From: UBA3839 sp963627995
GTDB lineage: Bacteria > Bacteroidota > Bacteroidia > Bacteroidales > Bacteroidaceae
Length of the DNA: 64,000 bases
Assembly: GCA_963627995.1 (NCBI GenBank)
Contig: CAVGCV010000001.1
Coordinates: forward strand, 186,001 to 250,000
Direction of reading: 5' to 3'
Position 1 is the stretch's first letter. Every line of letters begins with the position of its first letter. The notes under the pieces were generated by a model. It had not been told where the DNA came from. It worked only from the letters and a program-made list of their open reading frames with translations, and did not search any database. A program made the position numbers and the translations under genes. Positions 1 through 6,550 of the stretch are shown piece after piece.

Positions 1-103
1 AGAACGGGAAATTCGCTGCCTGTGCCTTCGCACTCGACAGGCAGTTGAACAATGTGGACTTCCCCACGTTTGGAAGCCCCACGATTCCAGCTTTCAGTGC
101 CAT
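1..103 (-). CDS. ychF: YchF/OLA1-type ATPase, N-terminal fragment
   Basis: Only the first 34 codons are in the window; the gene runs off the left edge. The start MALKAGIVGLPNVGKSTLFN carries a Walker A loop (GLPNVGKST) in the arrangement seen in YchF, a ribosome-associated, Obg-related ATPase of the translation and stress response. The ATG at 103 follows the stop of the sugar kinase by 4 bases, so it is probably the third gene of the LOG-kinase-ychF transcript. The identification rests on the N-terminus alone, but this start is very characteristic of the family. Confidence 0.85.
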   Translation of the reverse strand, partial: MALKAGIVGLPNVGKSTLFNCLSSAKAQAANFPF

Positions 104-107
104 GTCC

Positions 108-1043
108 TTATTGGTTGTGTTTCTGTTTGTACTTCTCGGCGAACTCGCGCGAGATGCTGTTGTCGAACGTCTGGCAGGCCTCGGCCGCCAGGTCCATGCC
201 GCACCGCACGATGCTGTCCCACTCGCGCTCGCCGACGGAGGAGATGCCGGCGCGGCGCACGCCTTGGCGGATGAGCCCGTACACGATGCCGGCGTTGAAG
301 TTGTCGCCCGCCCCGATGGTGCTGACCGTCGGTATCTTCCGCACCGCGTAGCTCTTCCGGACGGAGGGCGTGAGGAGGCGGATGTCGCCGGCCGCGTCGG
401 TGCAGAGCATCTGCTTGCAGTAGAACGCTATCTCGCGCTGGTAGACGTCGTCCACGTCGCCGCTGCCGAACAGGTTCTCCAGGTCCTCGGTCGAGCCGCG
501 CACGATGTCGGCGTACTCCAGGTTCTCCAGCATGTCGGCGTGAATCTTGATGGCCTCCGCGCGGTGCGAGCTGCGGAAGTTCAGGTCGTAGTAGATGAGC
601 GCGCCGCGGCCGCGGACGTACTCCAGGAAGTCCCTCACCTTGGGGCGCAGCGCGGGGTTCAGCACGAAGTAGCTGCCCATCATCACCACGTCGTCCGCCT
701 CCACGTCGGGCCAGTCCACCTCCAGGCGCGCCGACGGGTAGTCCTTGTAGAACATGTACTCCGCGTCGTTCCGTTCGTTGAGCCACGCCAGCGAGACGGC
801 CGAGCGGCCGTCGTGGTAGACGGCCACGTGGGAGCTGTCCACCCCGTTCGCCGCCATGAAGTCCAGTATCAGACGGCCCACGCGGTCGTTCCCCGTCTCG
901 CTGATGATGGAGACGCGCTCGCCGAGCCGGCCCAGCGAGACGACCCCGTTGAACACCGATCCCCCGGGCACAGCCGCCGTCGGCCGGTTGTCCTTGAAGA
1001 TGATGTCCATGATGGTCTCGCCGATTCCTATTATCTTTCTCAT
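108..1043 (-). CDS. PfkB-family sugar/nucleoside kinase
   Basis: A 311-residue ribokinase/PfkB-fold kinase that should phosphorylate a sugar or nucleoside using ATP. The substrate-side glycine motif PGGSVFNG is at residues 26-33. The family signature GAGDNFNAG is at 244-252, with the catalytic base Asp at 247 and the anion hole formed by the preceding glycines. Length is normal for the family. The start codon overlaps the stop of the upstream LOG gene (ATGA), implying translational coupling, and ychF follows 4 bases after the stop. Fructokinase is the commonest label for Bacteroidetes relatives, but the substrate cannot be read from the sequence. Confidence 0.9.
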   Translation of the reverse strand: MRKIIGIGETIMDIIFKDNRPTAAVPGGSVFNGVVSLGRLGERVSIISETGNDRVGRLILDFMAANGVDSSHVAVYHDGRSAVSLAWLNERNDAEYMFYKDYPSARLEVDWPDVEADDVVMMGSYFVLNPALRPKVRDFLEYVRGRGALIYYDLNFRSSHRAEAIKIHADMLENLEYADIVRGSTEDLENLFGSGDVDDVYQREIAFYCKQMLCTDAAGDIRLLTPSVRKSYAVRKIPTVSTIGAGDNFNAGIVYGLIRQGVRRAGISSVGEREWDSIVRCGMDLAAEACQTFDNSISREFAEKYKQKHNQ

Positions 1044-1621
1044 AAGTCAAAGTCCGTTTCGTTTCGTTCCGTTCCCGCCTCGCTCCCGGCGCAAGAGGCC
1101 TCCACGCACCCGACGACCTCGTCCAGCGTCGCCGCCCGCGACATCACCTCGCCCCAGGGGCGGCGGACCACGCCGCGCGCGCCGAGGCCGTCGAGGAAGG
1201 CGAACAGGCCGTCGTAGAAGCCGCCGACGTTCCAGAACACCACGCGTTTCGAGTGCATGCCGAACACGTTGCCGGCCATCGCGCTGAACGCCTCGTCGAG
1301 CGTGCCGACGCTGCCGGGCAGCGCCACCATCACGTCGCTCTCGCCCACCAGCCACTCCTTGCGGTCGGTCAGGTCCTCGCAGTGGAAGGTCACGTCGATG
1401 GCGTCGCTCGCGCACCCCGCCAGCTTGCGCGGCACCACGCCGAACACGCGGCCGCCGTTCCTGCGCACGGCCTGCGCCACGCGCTCCATCAGCCCGCACG
1501 CGCTGCCGCCGTACACGAGCGTGTGCCCCTCGCGGCCCATCCACTCGCCCAGCTGCTCGGCCGCCGTGCAGAAAGCCTCTTCCAGCTTGTCGGAGGAAGA
1601 GCAAAAAACGCCTATTTTCAT
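1040..1621 (-). CDS. LOG-family protein (nucleoside monophosphate phosphoribohydrolase-like)
   Basis: A 193-residue Rossmann-fold protein of the TIGR00730/LOG type, whose studied members hydrolyse AMP or cytokinin-riboside 5'-monophosphate to base and ribose 5-phosphate. The phosphate-binding stretch GGSACGLM is at residues 38-45. PGSVGTLDE at 102-110 corresponds to the family's PGGxGTxxE, with the second glycine replaced by serine; the catalytic Glu is retained. I chose ATG 1621 rather than the in-frame ATG at 1651 because the latter lies inside the TAACTTTGC promoter box (1648-1656). It is first in a unit with the PfkB kinase and ychF. Any link to nucleotide salvage with the kinase is inference. 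Confidence 0.85.
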   Translation of the reverse strand: MKIGVFCSSSDKLEEAFCTAAEQLGEWMGREGHTLVYGGSACGLMERVAQAVRRNGGRVFGVVPRKLAGCASDAIDVTFHCEDLTDRKEWLVGESDVMVALPGSVGTLDEAFSAMAGNVFGMHSKRVVFWNVGGFYDGLFAFLDGLGARGVVRRPWGEVMSRAATLDEVVGCVEASCAGSEAGTERNETDFDL

Positions 1622-1647
1622 CGGGTTGTCTCTGTCGGTAACAATGT

Positions 1648-1656
1648 GCAAAGTTA
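1648..1656 (-). promoter_or_regulatory. -7 box of the LOG-kinase-ychF unit
   Basis: On the minus strand this reads TAACTTTGC, a full match to the Bacteroidetes -7 element, about 27 bases before the chosen ATG. No clear TTTG was found at the expected upstream distance. Confidence 0.7.
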
Positions 1657-1918
1657 CGACTTTTGCGCCACATTCCTTTGTTTTCCCGCGGAAATCGGCG
1701 CGCGCCCGTTCGCCCAGGGGCGCCGGCCCGCTCCCGGCGCCCGCTTCCTGCGCGGGGAAAGCCTTTGCGGGCGCACTCGTCCGTCTCGCGCGGGATGCCG
1801 GCGCCTGCCGCGCTCCGGGGAGTTAAATTTGGTTAAACGCACGGAAAAAGCCCGCTCCGCGCGCCTTCCCGGCGGCTCCCGCGGCGGGCGCGCGGGTGCG
1901 CGGACGCGGAAAAAGGCG
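1657..1918. other. Divergent intergenic region without a recognised gene
   Basis: About 260 bases between two divergent promoters. It is very GC-rich and runs of arginine-rich frames cross it, which I take as composition artefacts. An AT-richer patch (GTTAAATTTGGTTAAAC, about 1822-1838) is the only contrast; it could be a regulator site, but nothing here is specific. Confidence 0.5.
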
Positions 1919-1927
1919 TAACTTTGC
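1919..1927 (+). promoter_or_regulatory. -7 box of the hotdog thioesterase gene
   Basis: TAACTTTGC, followed 33 bases later by the ATG at 1961. No strong Shine-Dalgarno sequence precedes the start, as is usual in this phylum. Confidence 0.7.
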
Positions 1928-1960
1928 GCCAAGCACAACCCACCTTATCACGCTAAGCCC

Positions 1961-2389
1961 ATGCTCACACAGCAAGAATGCGACATCATCCACCAGAAGA
2001 TGCACGGCACCATGGTGGAGGCCATGCAGGTGAAGTTCATCCCCACCGACGACGAGGCCGCCGTCTGCGAAATGCCCATCACCGACGCCGTCCGCCAGTA
2101 CTTCGGCGTGATGCACGGCGGCGCGTCGCTCGCCCTGGCCGAGACCGTCGCCGGCGCCGGCTCGCTCCACCTCGTCGGAATCGGCTCGCCGGCGCGCGTG
2201 TGCGGCGCCGAGGTCAGCGGCACCCACCTCGCCATGTCCGCCGCCGAGGGGCGGGTCACGGCGCGCGCCACGCTCCTCCACGCCGGGCGCAGCACCCACG
2301 TGTGGAACGTGGAGGTGCGCGGCGAGGACGGCCGCCTGCTCTCCGTCGAGCGCGTCACCAACCGCATCCTCTGGCCGAGGGAGGGGTAG
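1961..2389 (+). CDS. PaaI/YdiI-type hotdog acyl-CoA thioesterase
   Basis: A 142-residue single-domain hotdog thioesterase. The signature GVMHGGASLALAE at residues 49-61 has the conserved His52-Gly-Gly and the catalytic Glu61. This arrangement is found in YdiI/MenI, which hydrolyses 1,4-dihydroxy-2-naphthoyl-CoA in menaquinone synthesis, and in other PaaI-like enzymes with aromatic acyl-CoA substrates. A menaquinone role would suit an organism with fumarate reductase, but no men gene is nearby, so the substrate is inferred only. It is transcribed alone from the promoter at 1919 and is followed by a GC-rich hairpin at 2435-2468. Confidence 0.88.
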   Translation: MLTQQECDIIHQKMHGTMVEAMQVKFIPTDDEAAVCEMPITDAVRQYFGVMHGGASLALAETVAGAGSLHLVGIGSPARVCGAEVSGTHLAMSAAEGRVTARATLLHAGRSTHVWNVEVRGEDGRLLSVERVTNRILWPREG

Positions 2390-2434
2390 GGCGCGGGCCT
2401 TCCGCGCCCTGCCCGCCTCCCCGCCGCCGCCACA

Positions 2435-2468
2435 GGGGCTGGCGCGGACTCCCGCCCGCGCCAGCCCC
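2435..2468 (+). terminator. GC-rich hairpin after the thioesterase gene
   Basis: A perfect 12-bp stem, GGGGCTGGCGCG with its complement, closes a 10-base loop. No T-run follows, so it may be a weak terminator or a 3'-end stabiliser. Confidence 0.55.
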
Positions 2469-2482
2469 GCGAAGAAAACGAC

Positions 2483-2508
2483 GGCCATCCTTCTCACGAA
2501 GAATGGCC
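2483..2508 (-). terminator. Hairpin with minus-strand T-run, end of the tiny-ORF transcript
   Basis: GGCCATTCTTC and GAAGGATGGCC pair (one G-T) around a 4-base loop on the minus strand, followed by GTCGTTTTC. This fits a terminator for the transcript beginning near 3006. It could also act as a second hairpin for the convergent thioesterase mRNA. Confidence 0.6.
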
Positions 2509-2518
2509 GCCCAATGTG

Positions 2519-2600
2519 ATACTAACTAAATAACACCTAATAAATAACCTAACTAATATTACTAACTAACCTTCAAATTTATAGTCTTCTCCAAACAGTG
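2519..2600. repeat. AT-rich tract with repeated CTAACTAA-type words
   Basis: About 80 bases with repeated CTAACTAA/CTAACTAAC words spaced through an almost GC-free stretch. On the minus strand it forms the 3' untranslated part of the tiny-ORF transcript, as TTAGTTAG repeats. Its base composition differs sharply from everything around it. Function unknown. Confidence 0.6.
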
Positions 2601-2609
2601 TCCCGGCGC

Positions 2610-2687
2610 TCATTTCAGGATGGAAATGTTGCTGATTACCACTGCTGCTGCCACAAGGACAGTTATTGCTATTGTCAATGCTTCCAT
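2610..2687 (-). CDS. Tiny hydrophobic membrane peptide (25 aa)
   Basis: A 25-codon ORF starting MEALTIAITVLVAAAVV and ending ISILK. Almost the whole peptide is one hydrophobic helix, long enough to cross the inner membrane, with a charged residue at each end. It is the last ORF on the predicted transcript 3006-2483. It shares the pattern M-x-x-L-T-(I/V) plus an aliphatic run with the 20-aa peptide encoded 98 bases upstream, as if the two were diverged duplicates. No named family is recognised. A type I toxin-like peptide or a small membrane regulator are possibilities only. Confidence 0.45.
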   Translation of the reverse strand: MEALTIAITVLVAAAVVISNISILK

Positions 2688-2740
2688 AATTCAATCTTTT
2701 TTACCGTTAAAAACAATACTCATAACTCTCGCGTCTGTGT

Positions 2741-2774
2741 GCCGGCCTCCGCGCCTCGGTGGCCTTCGGCCGGC
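2741..2774 (-). other. GC hairpin between the two hydrophobic peptides
   Basis: GCCGGCC and GGCCGGC form a 7-bp stem, with extra pairing inside, in the 98-base gap between the 20-aa and 25-aa ORFs. On the minus transcript it could act as a processing site or attenuator. A 10-codon ORF (MSIVFNGKKD) lies between this hairpin and the 25-aa ORF. Confidence 0.4.
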
Positions 2775-2785
2775 CTCTTTCCGAT

Positions 2786-2848
2786 TCAGCTCATCCGAAG
2801 TGCCGCGATGGCGACAACGACGGAGAGAATCACTGTCAAAGTAATCAT
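2786..2848 (-). CDS. Tiny hydrophobic membrane peptide (20 aa)
   Basis: A 20-codon ORF, MITLTVILSVVV through to ALRMS, preceded by AAAGGAGACGAAATT. That is one of the best ribosome-binding sites in the whole window, in a phylum that rarely uses them. Its ATG overlaps the TGA of the 48-aa ORF upstream (ATGA at 2845-2848), so translation is probably coupled. The strong binding site, the coupling and the all-hydrophobic composition together argue that it is a real small membrane protein. No family is recognised. Confidence 0.55.
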   Translation of the reverse strand: MITLTVILSVVVAIAALRMS

Positions 2849-2991
2849 AATTTCGTCTCCTTTCTTTTTAATGACGTCCTCCCGCCCGGAGTGTCCTGAA
2901 ACCCTTTTGCCTTTCCACCCCTGCCGGGGGCGTTCGGACTGTCGTGTCTGTTAATCTTGATTCCGAGGCCTCCCGCAATCACGTTGCCCAT
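2845..2991 (-). CDS. Small glycine/lysine-rich ORF (48 aa), first of the tiny-ORF unit
   Basis: Starts MGNVIAGGLGIKINRHD and ends with a basic tail, SLKRKETKL. It lies directly downstream of a near-ideal promoter (3014-3045), with AAAAGGAAACAAGG just before its ATG. It could be a leader peptide whose translation opens the start of the 20-aa peptide, or a small basic protein in its own right. Its composition (Gly, Lys, Arg, Pro) does not resemble a folded domain. No homologue is recognised. The nearest ORF in the same frame begins further upstream but would start before the promoter. Confidence 0.4.
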   Translation of the reverse strand: MGNVIAGGLGIKINRHDSPNAPGRGGKAKGFQDTPGGRTSLKRKETKL

Positions 2992-3013
2992 GGCCTTGTT
3001 TCCTTTTGACACT

Positions 3014-3045
3014 GCAAAGGTACGGCGGGATTCTGTGTGCGCAAA
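3014..3045 (-). promoter_or_regulatory. Near-consensus promoter for the tiny-ORF transcript
   Basis: On the minus strand: TTTG (complement of 3042-3045), 19 bases, then TACCTTTGC (complement of 3014-3022). Both boxes and the spacing match the Bacteroidetes primary sigma consensus. Transcription should begin near 3006, only about 15 bases before the 48-aa ORF. Confidence 0.75.
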
Positions 3046-3314
3046 CAATTTCGTGGCGAATCTTCCGGAAACCCTCGTTTTCTTGATGTAAATCAACGAA
3101 TGTGTACGAACACAGCCCAAAATCTATGTTTTCCAGCAAGTTTTTCGGCAAAAACGGCCCTTTCTGAGCGCAACGGATGTGACGAAGGCGTTTCGTCCGT
3201 GTTGCAAGGGTGGGGCGCGCGTGGCGTCCTGCTGTTTCCGGGGCGTCCGCGCCCCCGCCGTGCGCGTCCCGCCCTCCGCCCTTCCCGCCTCCCCTTTCCT
3301 GCGGGGGAACGCGG

Positions 3315-3427
3315 CGGAAAAACACTGCGGAGGGGCTGGAAGAACGTCCGCGGAGAAAATATTTTTCCTCCGCGGACGAAATATTTTTTCTCCGCGGAGC
3401 GCGGGACAAAACACTGCGGACGTTTTT
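3315..3427 (+). repeat. Five-box 22-bp-phased element, copy 1
   Basis: Five hexamers of the form CYGCRG begin at 3325, 3348, 3370, 3392 and 3414 (steps 23, 22, 22, 22). The spacers are A-runs followed by T-runs. The left end reads GGAAAAACACTGCGGAG and the right end ACACTGCGGACGTTTTT. It lies between the tiny-ORF promoter and the ogt promoter, in no gene. Function unknown; see the findings for the family as a whole. Confidence 0.9.
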
Positions 3428-3577
3428 GGCGGCCTCTTCCGCCGCGTCCAACCGGCTGGCGGACAGGCGTCTCGCCCTCGCCGGGGACATCCCGCCCCTC
3501 CCTCCGCGCCCGCCCTCCTTCTCCTTATTATATATATATAGGCGGGCGTCGCGCGTGGCGCTGGCCCGGAAAATGAC

Positions 3578-3586
3578 TATCTTTGC
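3578..3586 (+). promoter_or_regulatory. -7 box of ogt
   Basis: TATCTTTGC, 78 bases before the chosen ATG at 3664. It follows an unusual TATATATATATA run (about 3527-3540). Confidence 0.65.
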
Positions 3587-3663
3587 GGAAGCCTCCCGCC
3601 GGCCCGAGGAGCGGGCGCGGAGGCCCATTGTCGGACAAGGAAAGGAAACGGGCGCGAGGAAGG

Positions 3664-4221
3664 ATGGAAGCAGCCGGTAGCGATGTGGTCTGCACGCGGG
3701 CCTACGGCTCGCCCTGCGGCGGGCTGGTGCTCGGCGCATGGCGCGGCGGGCTGTGCCTCTGCGCGTGGGCCGGGGGGAAGCTCGCGGCACGGGCGGACGG
3801 ATGGGCCGCGCGGCATCTCGGGGCGGCGTGCCGCGCGGGCGACGCGGAGGTGCTCCGCCGGGCGGCCAGCGAGCTGGACGAGTATTTCGCGGGGCGGCGC
3901 ACGGCGTTCTCCGTCCCCCTGCTCCTTGCCGGGACGGCGTTCCAGCGGCGGGCGTGGCGGGCGCTGGCGGACATCCCCTACGGCGCGTCCCTCTCCTACG
4001 CCGGGCAGGCGCGGGCGATGGGCTGCCCGGGGGCAGTGCGCGCCGTGGCCGGCGCCAATGCCGCCAACCCCCTCTCCATCTTCGTGCCCTGCCACCGCGT
4101 GGTGGGGTCGGACGGCTCGCTCGCGGGCTACGGCGGGGGCGTGGAGGCCAAGCGCTTCCTGCTGGAGCTGGAGCGCGGGATGCCGGCGCGGCGCCGGGGC
4201 GCAATGTTAAATGTTACATGA
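3664..4221 (+). CDS. ogt: Methylated-DNA-protein cysteine methyltransferase (Ogt/MGMT)
   Basis: A 185-residue suicide DNA-repair protein that moves alkyl groups from O6-alkylguanine to its own cysteine. The active site PCHRV is at residues 142-146 (acceptor Cys143), preceded by the winged-helix part with YGASLSYAG (106-114) and the NPLSIF strand. The N-terminal about 85 residues form the poorly conserved RNase H-like domain. An upstream in-frame TTG at 3583 would sit inside the promoter box, so ATG 3664 is preferred. Length fits Ogt rather than the two-domain Ada. It stands as a single gene. Confidence 0.92.
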   Translation: MEAAGSDVVCTRAYGSPCGGLVLGAWRGGLCLCAWAGGKLAARADGWAARHLGAACRAGDAEVLRRAASELDEYFAGRRTAFSVPLLLAGTAFQRRAWRALADIPYGASLSYAGQARAMGCPGAVRAVAGANAANPLSIFVPCHRVVGSDGSLAGYGGGVEAKRFLLELERGMPARRRGAMLNVT

Positions 4222-4270
4222 GGGCTAATAACGGAAACACGCCCGTCTCTCCCGTAGGCCCGAAAAGCCC

Positions 4271-4279
4271 TACCTTTGC
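4271..4279 (+). promoter_or_regulatory. -7 box of the GH43 gene
   Basis: TACCTTTGC, 57 bases before the ATG at 4336. The leader contains a (CA)n run at about 4312-4325. Confidence 0.65.
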
Positions 4280-4335
4280 CCCCCGGGGACATGACCGCCC
4301 CCGCACAATCGTCACACACACACACTGACACAACC

Positions 4336-6435
4336 ATGAGAAACATCCTGACCCTCCTGCTGCTGGCGCTGCTGCCGGCGCTCTCCCTGCCGGCGCAGAC
4401 TTCGTGGACGGCCGACAACGGCAACGGCACGTTCACCAACCCGCTCTTCTACGACGAGTTCTCCGACCCCGACATCATCCGCGTGGGCGACGACTTCTAC
4501 TTGGCCGGCACGACGATGCACTGCATGCCCGGCCTCGTCGTCCTGCACTCCAGGGACCTCGTCAACTGGGAGTTCCTGAGCTACGCCTTCGACCGCCTCG
4601 ACATGGGCGACGAGTTCAACCTCGACAACGGCAAGGAGGCCTACGGGCAGGGCATCTGGGCGCCCTGCATCCGCTACCACGACGGGAAGTTCTACATCTT
4701 CTCCAACATCAACGGCCACGGCATGCAGGTGTTCATCGCCGACAACCCCGCCGGGCCCTGGGAGCACAAGCCCCTGGGCGGCCACATCTACGACCTGTCG
4801 GTGCTGTTCGACGACGACGGGAAAATCTATGCCGTCTACAAGTACGACGAGGTGAGGATGATAGAGATCAAGCCCGACTTCAGCGGCTACGTGGAGGGCA
4901 GCGAGCGTGTCATCATTCCCTCGGGCAACGCCATGGGCGAGGGGCACCATGTCTACAAGATTGGCGGGAAGTACTACATCCTCAGCGCCGACTTCTCGCC
5001 CATGGGGCGCATGCAGTGCGCCCGCGCCGACCGGATCGAGGGCCCTTACGAGACGGCGGCCGTCAGCGTGAAGGAGACGCTGGGCACGCCGCTGGTGCAC
5101 TGGGTGGACAATGTGTCGCTCGGCTCGCGGCTGCCCGAGCCGGGGTTCGAGTTCCGGATTTCCGGCCCGTCGGGCGACAGGATGGGCTGCGCGACCCTGC
5201 ACCAGGGCGGCATCGTCGATTTGCCCAACGGCGACTGGTGGGGAGTCTCCATGCAGGACTTCCGCGCGGTGGGCCGCACCACGTGCCTCTCGCCGGTGAC
5301 GTGGAAGGACGGGTGGCCTTACTTCGGGCTTCCCGGCAACCTCGGGCGCACGCCCCGCACGTGGGTGAAGCCCGCCGTCGGGGCCGGGTCCGCGCCGCGC
5401 GCGCCCTACCGCCGCAGCGACGGCTTCGACGGGAAGAGGCTGCTCCCCGTTTGGCAGTGGAACCACAACCCGGACAACGCCAAGTGGTCGCTCTCCAAGG
5501 GACGCCTGCGCCTCCACACGCTTCCGGCCAAGGACTTCCTGTGGGCGAAGAACACGCTCACCCAGCGCGGCATCGGCCCCGTGTCCTCGGCCACGGTGAC
5601 GCTTGACGCCTCGCGCTTGCAGGACGGCGACGTGGCCGGCATCGGCCTGCTCAACATCCCCTACGCCTGGCTGGGCGTGTCGAGGAGCGGCGGCGGGCTG
5701 AAGATTCGCCTGTACGACCAGGCGCGGGACAAGTGGACGGAGGCCGCCCTGGAGAACACGCCGAAGCGGACGCTGCGGCTGCGCGTGACGGGCGACTTCG
5801 ACGCCGACCTGGCCGCGTTCAGCTACAGCGAGGACGGAAAGGCATTCGTGGGCATCGGCGACAGCGTGCTGATGCCCTACCAGCTGAAGACGTTCCAGGG
5901 CGCGCGGTATGCGCTCTTCGCCTACAACACGGAGGGGAGGCAGGGCGGCTATGCCGACTTCGACGACTTCGAGCTGGACGAGCCCCTGGCCGACCGCTCG
6001 GGCAACCTGCCCGTCGGAAAGGTCGTCACGCTGCTCAACCTGGGGAACGGCACGCGCGCGTTTGCCCACCCCCACGGGATGCTGCACTCCCAGGGCAAGG
6101 GCGATAAAGAATACGAGGGGGACGGGTGCCGTTTCCGGGTGCACGACCGCGGGCAGGGGCGCGTGGCGCTCGAGGCCATGAACGGCACGGGCTTTGTGAC
6201 CGTCGTCGGCGAGGGGCTGTCGGCCGACGTGCGCCTGCTGAAGACGGAGACGGAGGGAAGCCTCTTCCTGTGGCAGGACATGCTGCGCGGGCAGTGCATG
6301 CTCCTGTCGTTGAGGACGAACCGCTACGTGGGCGCCGACCCGGCCACGGGCGAGCCTTACGGGGCCGACTGGCCCGGCGCGTCGCCCAGCCGCCGGAACG
6401 GGACCGTGTTCTCGTGGGCGGAGGCGCGGCCCTGA
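4336..6435 (+). CDS. Secreted glycoside hydrolase family 43 (xylosidase/arabinofuranosidase type)
   Basis: A 699-residue exported glycosidase. Residues 1-20 form a signal peptide ending LPA, leaving Gln21 as the new N-terminus. The five-bladed propeller catalytic domain begins with SDPDIIRVGDDFY, where the Asp at about 46 is the general base. EGHH at 202-205 should provide the general acid Glu202. A beta-sandwich follows (about 360-560, with ADFDDFEL near its end). The last about 130 residues are a separate beta-trefoil-like region with LLSLRTNRYVGAD. GH43 enzymes cut arabinose or xylose side chains and xylo-oligomers; which substrate is used cannot be told. No SusCD pair is nearby, so this is not an obvious polysaccharide utilisation locus. 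Confidence 0.88.
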   Translation: MRNILTLLLLALLPALSLPAQTSWTADNGNGTFTNPLFYDEFSDPDIIRVGDDFYLAGTTMHCMPGLVVLHSRDLVNWEFLSYAFDRLDMGDEFNLDNGKEAYGQGIWAPCIRYHDGKFYIFSNINGHGMQVFIADNPAGPWEHKPLGGHIYDLSVLFDDDGKIYAVYKYDEVRMIEIKPDFSGYVEGSERVIIPSGNAMGEGHHVYKIGGKYYILSADFSPMGRMQCARADRIEGPYETAAVSVKETLGTPLVHWVDNVSLGSRLPEPGFEFRISGPSGDRMGCATLHQGGIVDLPNGDWWGVSMQDFRAVGRTTCLSPVTWKDGWPYFGLPGNLGRTPRTWVKPAVGAGSAPRAPYRRSDGFDGKRLLPVWQWNHNPDNAKWSLSKGRLRLHTLPAKDFLWAKNTLTQRGIGPVSSATVTLDASRLQDGDVAGIGLLNIPYAWLGVSRSGGGLKIRLYDQARDKWTEAALENTPKRTLRLRVTGDFDADLAAFSYSEDGKAFVGIGDSVLMPYQLKTFQGARYALFAYNTEGRQGGYADFDDFELDEPLADRSGNLPVGKVVTLLNLGNGTRAFAHPHGMLHSQGKGDKEYEGDGCRFRVHDRGQGRVALEAMNGTGFVTVVGEGLSADVRLLKTETEGSLFLWQDMLRGQCMLLSLRTNRYVGADPATGEPYGADWPGASPSRRNGTVFSWAEARP

Positions 6436-6550
6436 CCCCGCGTGGCGCGCAAGGAAGAATGCGGGCGGAAAAAAAGAATGCGGGCGGCGCTCCCTCCGTC
6501 GGAAGGGAGCGCCGCCCGCGCTTGTGCGCCGGGGGCGGGGTGTTCGCCCG

